Assembly (NCBI RefSeq): GCF_001542905.1 | Contig: NZ_LOAJ01000001.1 | Location: 806,001-870,000, forward strand | Direction of reading: 5' to 3' | DNA: 64,000 bases | Source: Halorubrum aethiopicum | GTDB lineage: Archaea > Halobacteriota > Halobacteria > Halobacteriales > Haloferacaceae | Shown here: one piece after another, positions 39,219 to 48,639 of the stretch | Layout: every line of letters starts with the position of its first letter | Numbering within the stretch: the first letter of the stretch is position 1 | Program-made: the position numbers and the translations under genes | Notes under the pieces: model-generated | Database searches by the model: none | What the model was told of the DNA's origin: nothing | The model's input: only the letters and a program-made list of their open reading frames with translations

Positions 39219-40508
39219 ATGAGCGAGCAGACGTATCCGCCGGTCACGGAGCACCTTTCGGACCCCGAGACGGCCCGCGAGGAGGGGCGTCGCAAGATGG
39301 ACTGGGCGCTCCAGCACATGCCGATCCTGAACGCGCTCCGCGAGGAGTTCGAGACGGAGCGTCCCCTGGAGGGCGAGACGGTCGCGATGGCGATGCACGT
39401 CGAGGCGAAGACGGCGAACCTCGTCGAGCTGCTTGCCGACGGCGGCGCGGAGGTCGCCATCACCGGCTGTAACCCGCTGTCGACGCACGACGACGTCTCC
39501 GCGGCGCTGAACGACCACGAGGCGATCACCTCCTACGCGGTCCGCGGCGTCGACGACGAGGGGTACTACGACGCGATGCACGCGTGTCTCGCCCACGAGC
39601 CCACCATCACCGTCGACGACGGGATGGACATGGTGAAGCTCGTCCACGAGGAGTACCCCGACCTGATCGACTCCATCCTCGGCGGCGCGGAGGAGACGAC
39701 GACCGGGGTCCACCGCCTGCGCGCGATGGACGACGACGGCGAGCTCCACTACCCCGTCTTCGCCGTGAACGACACGCCGATGAAGCGGCTCTTCGACAAC
39801 GTCCACGGCACCGGCGAGTCCTCGCTCGCGACCATCGCGATGACGACGAACCTCTCGTTTGCCGGCAAGGACGTCGTCGTCGGCGGGTTCGGCTACTGCG
39901 GCAAGGGCGTCGCGAAGAAGGCCGCCGGTCAGAACGCCAACGTGATCGTCTGCGAGGTCGACCCGCGCAAGGCGCTGGAGGCACACATGGAGGGGTACGA
40001 CGTGATGCCGATGGCGGAGGCCGCGAAGACGGGCGACGTGTTCGTCACGACCACCGGCAACCGCGACGTGATCACCCGCGAGCACTTCGAGGTCATGAAC
40101 GACGGCGTCCTGCTGGCGAACGCCGGCCACTTCGACGTGGAGATCAACCTCGAGGAGCTCGACGACCTCGCGGTCGACCGCTTCGAGGCCCGCGACGGCG
40201 TCGAGGGGTACGAGCTTCCCGACGGCCGCGTGCTCAACGTGCTCGCCGAGGGGCGGCTCGTCAACCTCGCCGCCCCCATCGCCCTGGGCCACCCGGTCGA
40301 GGTCATGGACCAGAGCTTCGGCGTTCAGGCCGTGGTCGTCCGCGAACTCGCCGAAAACGCCGACGACTACGAGGCCGGCGTCCACGACGTCCCCGACGAC
40401 CTCGACCGCGAGGTCGCCGAGATCAAGCTCGCGGCGGAGGGCGTCGACCACGACTCGCTCTCCGCGGAGCAGCGCGAGTACATGGGGAGCTGGGAGCACG
40501 GGACGTAA
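39219..40508 (+). CDS. ahcY: Adenosylhomocysteinase
   Basis: A 429-residue NAD-dependent enzyme that splits S-adenosylhomocysteine into adenosine and homocysteine, keeping methyl transfer going. Seen are MAMHVEAKTANLVELLADGGAEV, ITGCNPLSTHDDV, the NAD-binding GFGYCGKGVAKKAAG, and TTTGNRDVITREHF. The ATG at 39219 is preferred to the GTG at 39201: a TATA-like GTTTAGTG at 39189-39196 fits a leaderless start at the ATG. Confidence 0.95.
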   Translation: MSEQTYPPVTEHLSDPETAREEGRRKMDWALQHMPILNALREEFETERPLEGETVAMAMHVEAKTANLVELLADGGAEVAITGCNPLSTHDDVSAALNDHEAITSYAVRGVDDEGYYDAMHACLAHEPTITVDDGMDMVKLVHEEYPDLIDSILGGAEETTTGVHRLRAMDDDGELHYPVFAVNDTPMKRLFDNVHGTGESSLATIAMTTNLSFAGKDVVVGGFGYCGKGVAKKAAGQNANVIVCEVDPRKALEAHMEGYDVMPMAEAAKTGDVFVTTTGNRDVITREHFEVMNDGVLLANAGHFDVEINLEELDDLAVDRFEARDGVEGYELPDGRVLNVLAEGRLVNLAAPIALGHPVEVMDQSFGVQAVVVRELAENADDYEAGVHDVPDDLDREVAEIKLAAEGVDHDSLSAEQREYMGSWEHGT

Positions 40509-40563
40509 GCCGTCTCTCGGACGCTTTGGGCGATGTTACCGTGCGTGGCGTTTTATAAGATAG

Positions 40564-40959
40564 ACGCGGTGGCGCGCCTCCGAGCGGCCGCCACGGGCGG
40601 CCGTGAGGAGCCCGCGAGGGAGTCAGTCGCCGGAGCGAAGCGGAGGCGACTGACGAGGCTGGGGAGGCGTGAGGTGCGGTGCTGTGCGGGGTGGGACTCA
40701 AAGGGGCAGCCGTGAGGGCGAAGCATGACGACGCAAGCACCGCAACGAGGGAGAGCAGCGACCGAGTGAGGAGCACAGCGAGTCGTGCGAGTCCCGCGAG
40801 CGTGAGCGAGCGGGACCACGAAAGTCGCAGCCTGCGCAGCGAAGCGAGCAGGAACGTCTTTCGGAGGTCCTCACGGCTGGGGCTTTGGCCGTGTTCACCG
40901 CGCCAGCAACGACTTATGGCCGAGCGACTGGGGCTTTGGCGGTCCCGTCTCTAACGACC
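40564..40959 (+). repeat. Structured intergenic repeat, copy C (full length)
   Basis: It starts GGTGGCGCGCC at 40568, has a CTCC...GGAG closed arm (about 40577-40607), an arm with CAGTCGCC/GGCGACTG, then GAGGCTGGGGAGGCGTGAGG and GTGGGACTCAAAGGGGCAG. The central stem is 11 perfect pairs (40707-40717 with 40869-40879). The closing box CTGGGGCTTTGG leads to CGCCAGCAACGA at 40903-40914, and a second CTGGGGCTTTGGCGG copy lies at about 40928-40942. A promoter-like TTTTATAAG lies just ahead at 40551-40559. The element occupies the gap between ahcY and nucS. Confidence 0.85.
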
Positions 40960-41060
40960 ATCCCTTCGGATTCTCATCCGGATCTCGCTTCACAAACACT
41001 CTCGCCGGGATCCACGTCGTCCTCGCGCCCTTTTTGAGCCACGATCCCGTACACCTCGTA

Positions 41061-41834
41061 GTGACAGTCACGAGCCTCCACGACCCGAGCCACCGCGAGG
41101 CGCTCTGGGAGCTCGAAAACGCCTTCGAGCGCGGCGACCTGGTGAGCCTCTTCGGCCGCTGTACGGTCTCCTACGAGGGCCGCGCCGCCTCCGACCTCGC
41201 TGCCGGCGACCGGCTCCTCCTCTTGAAACCCGACGGGGCCGCCCTGGTCCACACCGACGAGGGCCGCCAGCCGGTCAACTGGCAGCCGCCGGGCTCCGAA
41301 CACCGCGCCGCGGTCCGGGAGGGACGGCTCCGCGTGGTCTCCACCCGAACCAACCCCGCCGAGACCCTCACCGTTCGCTTCTCCGATGTCCACCAACTGT
41401 CGGCGATGCCGGTCACCGGCGGCCGGGACCTCGATCTCCACGGCAGCGAGGAGGACCTCCGCACCCGGATCCTCGAACGCCCGGACCTGATCGAGGCGGG
41501 CTTCGAACCGCGGGAGACGGAGCGCCCCTCCAGCGCCGGCCCGATGGACGTGTTCGGCGTCGACGCCGACGGAAATCCGGTCGTCGTGGAGCTGAAACGC
41601 CGGCGGGTCGGCCCCGACGCGGTCGGGCAGCTCGCCCGGTACGTGCGGGCGCTCCGCGAGGAGTTGGGGGTCGACGGGGACTCCCTCGACGCCGATGCCG
41701 ATGCCGATGCCGACGCCGCCGAACCCGAAGTCCGCGGCGTGCTCGTCGCGCCCTCGGTCACCGACCGGGCCGCGGAGCGGCTCGCGGACCGCGGGTTCGA
41801 GCACGTCGCGCTCGAGCCGACGCCGGAGCGGTGA
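41061..41834 (+). CDS. nucS: Endonuclease NucS (EndoMS, mismatch-specific)
   Basis: A 257-residue nuclease that cuts both strands at mismatches; it replaces MutS/MutL repair in many archaea and actinobacteria. The N-domain (about 10-110) binds DNA and dimerises. The RecB-like catalytic domain shows [25 protein letters not shown], with the Asp and the ExK pair. An Asp/Ala insertion ([10 protein letters not shown]) precedes the last strands. The GTG at 41061 gives the family N-terminus ([15 protein letters not shown]). Confidence 0.92.
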   Translation: MTVTSLHDPSHREALWELENAFERGDLVSLFGRCTVSYEGRAASDLAAGDRLLLLKPDGAALVHTDEGRQPVNWQPPGSEHRAAVREGRLRVVSTRTNPAETLTVRFSDVHQLSAMPVTGGRDLDLHGSEEDLRTRILERPDLIEAGFEPRETERPSSAGPMDVFGVDADGNPVVVELKRRRVGPDAVGQLARYVRALREELGVDGDSLDADADADADAAEPEVRGVLVAPSVTDRAAERLADRGFEHVALEPTPER

Positions 41835-41835
41835 G

Positions 41836-41910
41836 GACGCCCTCGGTCGGCTCCGATGCGGACGCCCTCGGTCGGCTTCGATGCGGACGCCCCCGGTCGG
41901 CTCCGGCGAG
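41836..41910. repeat. Three tandem copies of a 25-base unit
   Basis: Units at 41836-41860, 41861-41885 and 41886-41910 begin GACGCCCTCGGTCGGCT; the first two differ at one base and the third has diverged more. The array starts 2 bases after the nucS stop codon and lies before the L10e promoter. Confidence 0.7.
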
Positions 41911-42022
41911 AACGACCTCGATGAGGACGACTCCGAGCCCTCACGCACGCGACTCCCCGCCGGCTCCGCCACGGTATCGAAGGCTTTATCGACGCAGCGG
42001 GGGCTACATCGGACAAGTAACC

Positions 42023-42553
42023 ATGTCCGACAAACCCGCCTCTATGTACCGGACGATAGACAAACCGTCCTACACCCGACGCGAGTACATCACGGGCATC
42101 CCCGGCTCGAAGATCGCCCAGCACAACATGGGCGACCTCTCCTCGGAGCCCGAGGACTACCCCGTCGAGATCAGCCTCCGCGTCGAGGAGGAGCTCCAGA
42201 TCCGCCACGGCTCGCTCGAGAGCGCGCGCCTGTCGGCGAACCGCCACCTGATCAAGGAGCTCGGCGAGGGCACCTACAAGATGACGCTCCGGAAGTTCCC
42301 CCACCAGGTCATCCGCGAGAACAAGCAGGCGACCGGCGCGGGCGCGGACCGCGTCTCCGACGGGATGCGCCAGGCGTTCGGCAAGCCCGTCGGCACCGCC
42401 GCGCGACTGAACAAGGACGACGTGGTCTTCACGGCCTACTGCGACGTCGACCAGGCCCCCGCCGTGAAGGAGGCGTTCCGCCGCGCGTACAACAAGCTCT
42501 CGCCGCCGTGCCGGATCACGGTCGAGCGCGGCGAGGAGCTGCTCGTCGCGTAG
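42023..42553 (+). CDS. rpl10e: 50S ribosomal protein L10e (uL16)
   Basis: A 176-residue ribosomal protein of the large subunit near the A-site. It has the family core [41 protein letters not shown] and [16 protein letters not shown]-like GGCTTTATC at 41979-41987 precedes the start. It stands alone, as in other haloarchaea. Confidence 0.96.
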   Translation: MSDKPASMYRTIDKPSYTRREYITGIPGSKIAQHNMGDLSSEPEDYPVEISLRVEEELQIRHGSLESARLSANRHLIKELGEGTYKMTLRKFPHQVIRENKQATGAGADRVSDGMRQAFGKPVGTAARLNKDDVVFTAYCDVDQAPAVKEAFRRAYNKLSPPCRITVERGEELLVA

Positions 42554-42712
42554 ACGACGCGCCCGGCGTCGACACCCCCGTTTCGACACCTCCGTTCCCC
42601 GCGAGTCCGTTCGGTTCCTCCCTTCTCCGCGTCCGTCCCGCCTCGACTCCGCCCCTGAGCGGCGGCCGCCGAGACGAACCGCTGAAATACCCGCCGCGCC
42701 TACCCGTCGGCA

Positions 42713-44767
42713 GTGTCAAAGCAGTTGGCCGAGGTCGAGACGCTGTTCCTCCACGAGGCGCGGAGCGACTACACCGTGGTCGCGAACCGGGACGGCAGCC
42801 GGGTGCTTCGCGGTCGCCTGGAGCTGAAGGAGACGTCCGCGGGCCCGCGTCCCGGAAAGTTCCGCGTCCTCCGGGACGGCGAGGACCACCCCCGCTCCCC
42901 CGACGAGTTCGTCGACCTCGCCCGCGCGGCCTCCCGCATCCGGATCTCGGAGCAGACCTCCCCCGAGCGCCGCGAGCGGCTCCGCGAGATGCTCGACGGC
43001 TACCAGCTGGAGGCGATGACGGTTCGGACCTGCCGGCGCTGTGCGAACGACGGCCGCTACGGCCCGATCACGGAAGACACCGCGATCGAACACAACGGCG
43101 AGCACATCTGTCGGGACTGCGCCCGCCGGGAACTCGAGCGTGAGCTGTCGTACAAAGGCGAGTTCACCGGCGCGGCGGAGGAGCGGCTCGAGGAGCTGCT
43201 GTACGACTCGAAGGACCTCGACCGGATCGTCAACCTGCTTCAGGGCGGGCTTGACCCCGACCTCACGAAGTACGACGAGGTGTCCGCGACCGTCGAGGAC
43301 GTCTCGCCGGTGCGGACCGACGAGCTCGACCTCCATCCGGCACTGGCCGACCACGTTCAGGGTCGCTTCGAGGAGCTGTTGCCCGTCCAGAGCCTCTCCG
43401 TGCGGAACGGGCTCCTCGACGGCGACGACCAGCTCGTCGTGAGCGCGACCGCGACGGGCAAGACGCTCGTCGGCGAGCTGGCCGGGATCGACCGGGCGCT
43501 GAAGGGCGACGGGAAGCTCCTCTTTTTGGTCCCGCTCGTCGCGCTCGCCAATCAGAAACACGAGGACTTCGAGGACCGCTACGGCGACGTGCTGGACGTC
43601 TCGATCCGCGTCGGATCCTCGCGGATCGCCGACGACGGCAACCGCTTCGACCCGAACGCCGACGTGATCGTCGGCACCTACGAGGGGATCGACCACGCGC
43701 TCCGGACCGGGAAGGACCTCGGCGACGTGGGGACCGTCGTCATCGACGAGGTCCACACCCTGAAGGAGGGCGAGCGCGGCCACCGGCTCGACGGGCTGAT
43801 CTCCCGGCTCAAGTACTACAGCGAGGACCGCATGGAGCGTCACGAGGGGTACGACGGCACCCAGTTCGTCTACCTCTCCGCGACCGTCGGCAACCCCGAG
43901 TGGCTCGCCGAGCGGCTGCGGGCGACGCTGATCGAGTTCGAGGAGCGACCCGTGCCGATCGAGCGCCACGTCACCTTCGCGGACGGCCGCGAGAAGGCCG
44001 ACATCGCCGACAAGCTGGTGAAACGCGAGTTCGACACGAAGTCCTCGAAGGGATACCGCGGGCAGACGATCATCTTCACGAACTCCCGGCGGCGCTGTCA
44101 CGAGATCAGCCGGAAGCTGCGGTACGACTCCGCGCCGTACCACGCCGGGCTCGACTACGGCCGCCGCAAGAAGGTCGAGCGCATGTTCGGGAACCAGGAG
44201 CTGTCGGCGGTCGTCACCACCGCGGCGCTCGCGGCCGGGGTCGACTTCCCCGCCTCGCAGGTGATCTTCGACACGCTCGCGATGGGGATCGAGTGGCTCT
44301 CGGTCCAGGAGTTCTCCCAGATGCTCGGGCGCGCGGGGCGGCCCGATTACCACGACCGCGGTCGGGTGTACCTCCTCGTCGAGCCGGACGCCGTCTACCA
44401 CAACTCGATGGACCGGACCGAGGACGAGGTCGCCTTTACTCTGCTCAAAGGCGAGATGGAGGACGTGGCGACCCACTACGACGAGACGGCCGCCGTCGAG
44501 GAGACGCTCGCGAACGTCGTCGTCGCGGGCAGGAAGGCCAAGCGGCTCAACGACCGGATGATCGGCGACGTGCCGACGAAACACGCGGTCGGGAAGCTCT
44601 TAGAGTGGGAGTTCATCGACGGCTTCTCGCCGACCCCGCTCGGCCGGGCGATCTGTCGGCACTTCCTCGCGCCGGACGAGGCGTTCCGGATCCTCGACGC
44701 GGTCCGGAAGGGGACCGATCCCTACGACCTCGTCGCCGACCTCGAACTGTACGACGACGAGGAGTGA
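42713..44767 (+). CDS. DEAD/DEAH-box helicase with DUF5814 N-domain
   Basis: A 684-residue superfamily 2 helicase starting at GTG. The first 230 residues form a haloarchaeal N-domain with a four-Cys zinc site (CRRC...CRDC, about residues 104-142). Helicase motifs: I SATATGKTL, II VIDEVHTL, III YLSATVGNP, IV-VI IIFTNSRRRCHEIS, TTAALAAGVDFP and QMLGRAGRPDYH. The arrangement resembles Hel308/Ski2-like enzymes. It probably acts on DNA or RNA in repair or processing; the specific role is unknown. Confidence 0.9.
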   Translation: MSKQLAEVETLFLHEARSDYTVVANRDGSRVLRGRLELKETSAGPRPGKFRVLRDGEDHPRSPDEFVDLARAASRIRISEQTSPERRERLREMLDGYQLEAMTVRTCRRCANDGRYGPITEDTAIEHNGEHICRDCARRELERELSYKGEFTGAAEERLEELLYDSKDLDRIVNLLQGGLDPDLTKYDEVSATVEDVSPVRTDELDLHPALADHVQGRFEELLPVQSLSVRNGLLDGDDQLVVSATATGKTLVGELAGIDRALKGDGKLLFLVPLVALANQKHEDFEDRYGDVLDVSIRVGSSRIADDGNRFDPNADVIVGTYEGIDHALRTGKDLGDVGTVVIDEVHTLKEGERGHRLDGLISRLKYYSEDRMERHEGYDGTQFVYLSATVGNPEWLAERLRATLIEFEERPVPIERHVTFADGREKADIADKLVKREFDTKSSKGYRGQTIIFTNSRRRCHEISRKLRYDSAPYHAGLDYGRRKKVERMFGNQELSAVVTTAALAAGVDFPASQVIFDTLAMGIEWLSVQEFSQMLGRAGRPDYHDRGRVYLLVEPDAVYHNSMDRTEDEVAFTLLKGEMEDVATHYDETAAVEETLANVVVAGRKAKRLNDRMIGDVPTKHAVGKLLEWEFIDGFSPTPLGRAICRHFLAPDEAFRILDAVRKGTDPYDLVADLELYDDEE

Positions 44768-44863
44768 GTCGCCCGCGACGAGCGAGCCGAACACGACGAC
44801 CGGGCCGCCCGGGACGGACGGGCCGACCTCAACCTTTTCGCCGTTCGGTCTCGTGACTCCGCC

Positions 44864-46741
44864 ATGACCGCGCTCGGGGCGTTACGGGTCGGATCGGGCC
44901 CCCTCTCCGTATCGGCTCTTCCGCCGTTGACCCCGGACATCCTCCTCGTCTTCGCGATCGTCGCCGTCGCGCTCGTCCTCTTCGTCACGGCCCCGGTACC
45001 GATAGACGTCACCGCGATCGGCGTGATGGTCGCGCTCGTCGCCCTCGAGCCGTGGACCCGGGTCGATCCCGCGACCGGCGTCGCGGGCTTTTCCAGCTCC
45101 GCGACGGTGACCGTCCTCGCGATGTTCGTCCTCAGCGAGGGGATCCGGCAGTCCGGGCTCGTCAACGGGATCGGGGCGTGGATCGCCGACCGCTTCGGCG
45201 ACAGCCCCGGCGGACAGCTGCTCGCGGTGCTCGGGCTCGCCGGCGGGACGGCGGGGTTCATCAACAACACGCCGGTCGTCGCCATCATGATCCCGATGGT
45301 GAACGCCATCTCCGAGCGGACGGGCGTGTCGCCCTCGAAGCTGCTCATGCCCGTCTCGTTCATGGCGATGCTCGGCGGGATGTTGACGCTCATCGGGACC
45401 TCGACGAACGTCCTCGCCTCGGACGTCTCGGCGCGGCTGCTCGGGCACCCGTTCTCGATGTTCGAGTTCACCAAGCTCGGCGTCGTCGTGTTGCTCACGG
45501 GCGGCGTCTACCTCGCGACGGTCGGGCCGTACCTGCTCCCCGAGCGGATCCGGACCGACGACGCGCTGATGGACGAGTTCGGGATGACGGAGTACCTGAC
45601 CGAGGTGGTCGTCCGCGGCGACTCGCCGCTCGTCGGTCGGACGGTGAACCAGGGTCTCGAACCCCTCGATATCGACGCCGACATCGTCCAGCTCGTCCGC
45701 GACGACCGGGCGTTCACGGAGCCGCTCGGGCCGAAGGAGCTCCGCGAGGGCGACGTGTTGGTGTTGCGGACGGACCGCGAGAGCCTCATGACGCTGCTCG
45801 ACGCCGACGGGCTCGACCTCGCGCCCGACGCCGAGGTGGAGGAGGCACGGCTCACGACCGAGGCCGAGGCGATCGAGCCGGCGACCGAACAGAGCCTCGT
45901 CGAGCTGGTCGTCTCCGCGGAGGCGCGCCTGGTCGGCGAGACGCTGGAGACGCTGAACTTCCGCGACCGGTACGACGCGACCGTCCTCGCGATCCGGCGG
46001 GGCGGGCGGGTCATCCACGCGCGGATGGACGAGCGCCGCCTCCGGCCCGGCGACACCCTCCTCGTCCAGGCGACGGAGGAGACGATCCGGCGGTTCGACA
46101 GCGACCGGAACTTCGTCGTCGGCGGTCGGCTCACGCGGCCGGACTTCCGGACGGAGAAGATCCCGGTCGCGCTCGGGATCGTCGCCGCCGTCGTCGCGCT
46201 CGCCGCGCTGGACGTCCTCCCCATCTTCGTGAGCGCGCTCGGCGGGATCGTCGCGATGGTCGCGACCGGCTGCGTGAAGCCGAACGAGGTGTACTCCTCG
46301 GTCGACTGGAGCGTGATCTTCCTCCTCGCGGGGCTCATCCCGCTCGGCGTCGCCATGGAGCGGACGGGAGCCGCCGCGTGGCTCGCGGCGGTCGTCGTCA
46401 CCGCCTCCGGCGGGCTCGATCCCGTGGTCGTCCTCGGACTGTTCTACCTGTTCACGGCGCTCGTCACCAACGTGATAAGCAACAACGCGAGCGTCGTGTT
46501 GATGATCCCGGTCGCGGTCGACACCGCGACGGCGATCGGGGCCGACCCGTTCTCGTTCGTGCTCGCGGTGACGTTCGCGGCGTCGACGGCGATGCTCACG
46601 CCGATCGGCTACCAGACGAACCTGATGGTGTACGGGCCCGGCGGCTACGCGTTCACGGACTACTTCCGGCTCGGCGCGCCCCTCCAGATACTGTTGACCG
46701 TCGTGACGACGCTCGGGATCGCGTTCTTCTGGGGCGTGTAG
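44864..46741 (+). CDS. SLC13-family permease with two RCK_C (TrkA-C) domains
   Basis: A 625-residue ion or dicarboxylate carrier. Two membrane halves (about residues 25-225 and 425-625) flank a cytoplasmic part with two RCK_C-type domains (about 230-320 and 335-420; LVGRTVNQGLEPLDIDADIVQLVRD is typical). The membrane halves carry the paired INNTPVVAIMIP and SNNASVVLMIPVA motifs of the family. It resembles the citrate/sulfate/arsenite group; the substrate is unknown, and control by a bound nucleotide or ligand is likely from the RCK_C domains. Confidence 0.9.
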   Translation: MTALGALRVGSGPLSVSALPPLTPDILLVFAIVAVALVLFVTAPVPIDVTAIGVMVALVALEPWTRVDPATGVAGFSSSATVTVLAMFVLSEGIRQSGLVNGIGAWIADRFGDSPGGQLLAVLGLAGGTAGFINNTPVVAIMIPMVNAISERTGVSPSKLLMPVSFMAMLGGMLTLIGTSTNVLASDVSARLLGHPFSMFEFTKLGVVVLLTGGVYLATVGPYLLPERIRTDDALMDEFGMTEYLTEVVVRGDSPLVGRTVNQGLEPLDIDADIVQLVRDDRAFTEPLGPKELREGDVLVLRTDRESLMTLLDADGLDLAPDAEVEEARLTTEAEAIEPATEQSLVELVVSAEARLVGETLETLNFRDRYDATVLAIRRGGRVIHARMDERRLRPGDTLLVQATEETIRRFDSDRNFVVGGRLTRPDFRTEKIPVALGIVAAVVALAALDVLPIFVSALGGIVAMVATGCVKPNEVYSSVDWSVIFLLAGLIPLGVAMERTGAAAWLAAVVVTASGGLDPVVVLGLFYLFTALVTNVISNNASVVLMIPVAVDTATAIGADPFSFVLAVTFAASTAMLTPIGYQTNLMVYGPGGYAFTDYFRLGAPLQILLTVVTTLGIAFFWGV

Positions 46742-46812
46742 GCGGTCGCCGCCGCGGAAGCCCGCCCGCCGAACGAAACGCTTTAGCGGCTCATGCCGGT
46801 AGTGAGAGGCGA

Positions 46813-46885
46813 GGGACCGTGGGTTAGCCTGGTATACTTCGGGCCTTGGGTGCCCGTGACCCCGGTTCGAATCCGGGCGGTCCCA
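46813..46885 (+). tRNA. tRNA-Pro (anticodon TGG)
   Basis: A 73-base cloverleaf. Acceptor stem GGGACCG/CGGTCCC with discriminator A; D-arm GGGTTAGCCTGGTATACTTC; anticodon arm CGGGC-CTTGGGT-GCCCG with anticodon TGG; T-arm CCCCGGTTCGAATCCGGG. The 3' CCA is not encoded. TATA-like sequence lies near 46780. Confidence 0.97.
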
Positions 46886-47294
46886 TCCTCCTCCCGTCGT
46901 GGACTGGCGAGCGTCGCTGCCGCGTTCGAGACGCCTCCTACCGCCGATTTCGCTTCAACTCGCGCATCCCCGCGTATCCGCGGAAGGTGTCCGCGACCCA
47001 CCGCCCTGCGGCGACGACCGCCTCGATCGGCCGCCGCCACCACGGCCCGGGCTCCTCCTCGGCGTCATCGGTCCCGTTCGGTGCCATCGTTCCGATCGGT
47101 TCGGTACCGAGACACATAGTTGTTCGTCCGACCGCCGGCTCCGTCGCGTTTCGGTGCCGACGAAACCGGTATCGACGCGGAATGCCGTCGTCACCCTCGG
47201 ATCGGGTCCGTGTCGTGCCGTCGCGGTCCCGTCCCGGAGCGACCGCCGTCTTTCGAAATCCTTTTGTCTCGATTCGGCCTTGGTCGAGACGCGA
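46886..47294. other. Gap between tRNA-Pro and tRNA-Phe
   Basis: A 409-base gap. Apart from one candidate small leftward gene (46938-47087), I see no gene and no strong repeat. Confidence 0.4.
46938..47087 (-). CDS. Candidate small protein of 49 residues
   Basis: A short leftward frame, ATG at 47085-47087 and TAG at 46938-46940. The product starts MAPNGTDDAEEEPGPWW, has an amphipathic helical middle (RRPIEAVVAAGRWVADTF) and ends basic (MRELKRNRR). The acidic start plus helix plus basic end, and the ordinary haloarchaeal codon use, make it plausible. The frame is too short to be certain. Confidence 0.4.
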   Translation of the reverse strand: MAPNGTDDAEEEPGPWWRRPIEAVVAAGRWVADTFRGYAGMRELKRNRR

Positions 47295-47368
47295 GCCGCC
47301 TTAGCTCAGACTGGGAGAGCACTCGACTGAAGATCGAGCTGTCCCCCGTTCAAATCGGGGAGGCGGCA
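47295..47368 (+). tRNA. tRNA-Phe (anticodon GAA), integration target
   Basis: A 74-base cloverleaf. Acceptor stem GCCGCCT/AGGCGGC, D-arm TAGCTCAGACTGGGAGAGC, anticodon arm CTCGA-CTGAAGA-TCGAG with anticodon GAA, T-arm CCCCGTTCAAATCGGGG, discriminator A. The gene is intact; its last 33 bases are the left boundary of the integrated element. Confidence 0.97.
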
Positions 47369-47369
47369 T
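47336..47369 (+). repeat. attL: left 34-base direct repeat within tRNA-Phe
   Basis: It covers the tRNA from the 3' side of the anticodon stem to the discriminator base plus one T, and is identical to 57207-57240. This is the classic mark of integrase-mediated insertion into a tRNA 3' end. Confidence 0.93.
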
Positions 47370-47724
47370 CCCGATTCTACTCGGTTTTCATTCGCACGCA
47401 GGCAACGCCTTACGGCGATTTTACCGCCGAATTCCCGATTAGATTTGACCATGCTTCCACTCGCGCCCCGACGCCTTCTGGCGCTTCATCCTCATTTGAC
47501 CGGGAAGGCCCTTGTAGTTACTCGTGCCCCTGTACACACCACACAACCTCTGAAATACTGAAATTCTCCATAGGAATGCGTCGGGGCAATCCATAGCTCT
47601 CGAAGGATATTCTAAAGCCGCTGACGAGTCTATAGAGCGAGTCTATGAGAGAAGCAGCAGAAAGACTCTGCTCGCTATTATCTTGGCTCATATTCCAGTC
47701 TACGCGCTCTCACGAGATCGGCCA
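47370..47724. other. Left arm of the element, no clear gene
   Basis: No convincing gene on either strand. The base composition drops from G+C-rich to mixed here. A 13-base tandem repeat (CGAGTCTATAGAG at 47625-47637, then CGAGTCTATGAGA at 47638-47650) is present. Confidence 0.45.
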
Positions 47725-48639
47725 CTACACGCTGTCGAAGTCGTGCATCTCGCGATGTTTTTGGAGATATTTCGGAAGAGGCCAATGATCCTCACTCGAA
47801 GGGAGAATCAACTGATTGCCTTCCAGAGATGCGAACTCTTCAGACTCGTCCCGACCATCTTCTTGCCTGACAAGGATCTCGAAGTCATCCGTTGCTGAAA
47901 TCCAGCCGGAGTCAAAGGCCCAATGATGGAGCCTGCAAAGTGCAAGCCCGTTCCGATAGTGGTCCCGTCCATTTTCTCTTCGTGGGTAGATATGAGCCGC
48001 TTCAATCTCCGAATTACCTTCAGGTGTCTTCCGATTCGACCCACAGATGGCGCAGGTCTCATCGTAGTACCGCTTTACTCGCCGGCGGAAGAGGGCCGAT
48101 CTTGTTTTCCGAGATCCCGTCTCTTCGGTTTCATCTGTATCTTCCTCTAGCGGAGGATCATCATTTTCCTTAACTACTGCCTTCTCGACCTCCTCGTAAT
48201 CATCTGAAGAGGGTATTCCCAACTTTTCGAGGAGGAATCGGTTAATCATCCGAGTCCCATCAGAGATATACTCATGATCGACAACGTCGACTAGCCCCTC
48301 ATACTCCCAATCCTCTCCCTTACTCTCTCGACTGAAGAAGTAGATCGGAACAGACAACTCGTCGCACTGGGCAATCAGCCGACCGTTTCGACCAGATGTA
48401 GGCTGATCCCCATCTCCATGATCTTGACCGATATATCGGACCCGATCGCCTCGTAGGTGGTCCGAGTAATGACTATCTCCACTTGAAGTGAGGACAATGT
48501 ACTCTACGTCTCCGTGCTCGTCCTTCCGGGGGTTGATGCCGGCCATGAAGCCCCCACTATCGAATATGCCCTTGATATCATCCATGTGATACTCAGATCC
48601 AATATCAAGCCGATGTTCATCAACTGACGGGTCGCGCAT
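47725..48639 (-). CDS. HNH endonuclease with SRA/YDG-like N-domain (McrA-like)
   Basis: A 304-residue protein. Residues 18-125 (IKGIFDSGGFMAGINPRKDE, then VPIYFFSRESKGEDWEYEGL) resemble the DNA-reading domain seen in front of HNH nucleases that cut modified DNA. A Glu/Asp-rich linker follows. The HNH domain is at about 190-245, with C196/C199, H216 in EAAHIYPR, N230, and C235/H238/H239 in LCRLHHWAF. It is probably a type IV-like restriction enzyme that the element uses against competitors; substrate recognition is inferred. Base composition is lower in G+C than the chromosome. Confidence 0.75.
   Translation of the reverse strand: MRDPSVDEHRLDIGSEYHMDDIKGIFDSGGFMAGINPRKDEHGDVEYIVLTSSGDSHYSDHLRGDRVRYIGQDHGDGDQPTSGRNGRLIAQCDELSVPIYFFSRESKGEDWEYEGLVDVVDHEYISDGTRMINRFLLEKLGIPSSDDYEEVEKAVVKENDDPPLEEDTDETEETGSRKTRSALFRRRVKRYYDETCAICGSNRKTPEGNSEIEAAHIYPRRENGRDHYRNGLALCRLHHWAFDSGWISATDDFEILVRQEDGRDESEEFASLEGNQLILPSSEDHWPLPKYLQKHREMHDFDSV

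Noticed and set aside
47120-47596. 158-residue rightward frame running through tRNA-Phe
   Set aside because: It reads straight through an intact tRNA gene and attL and has no protein-like composition.
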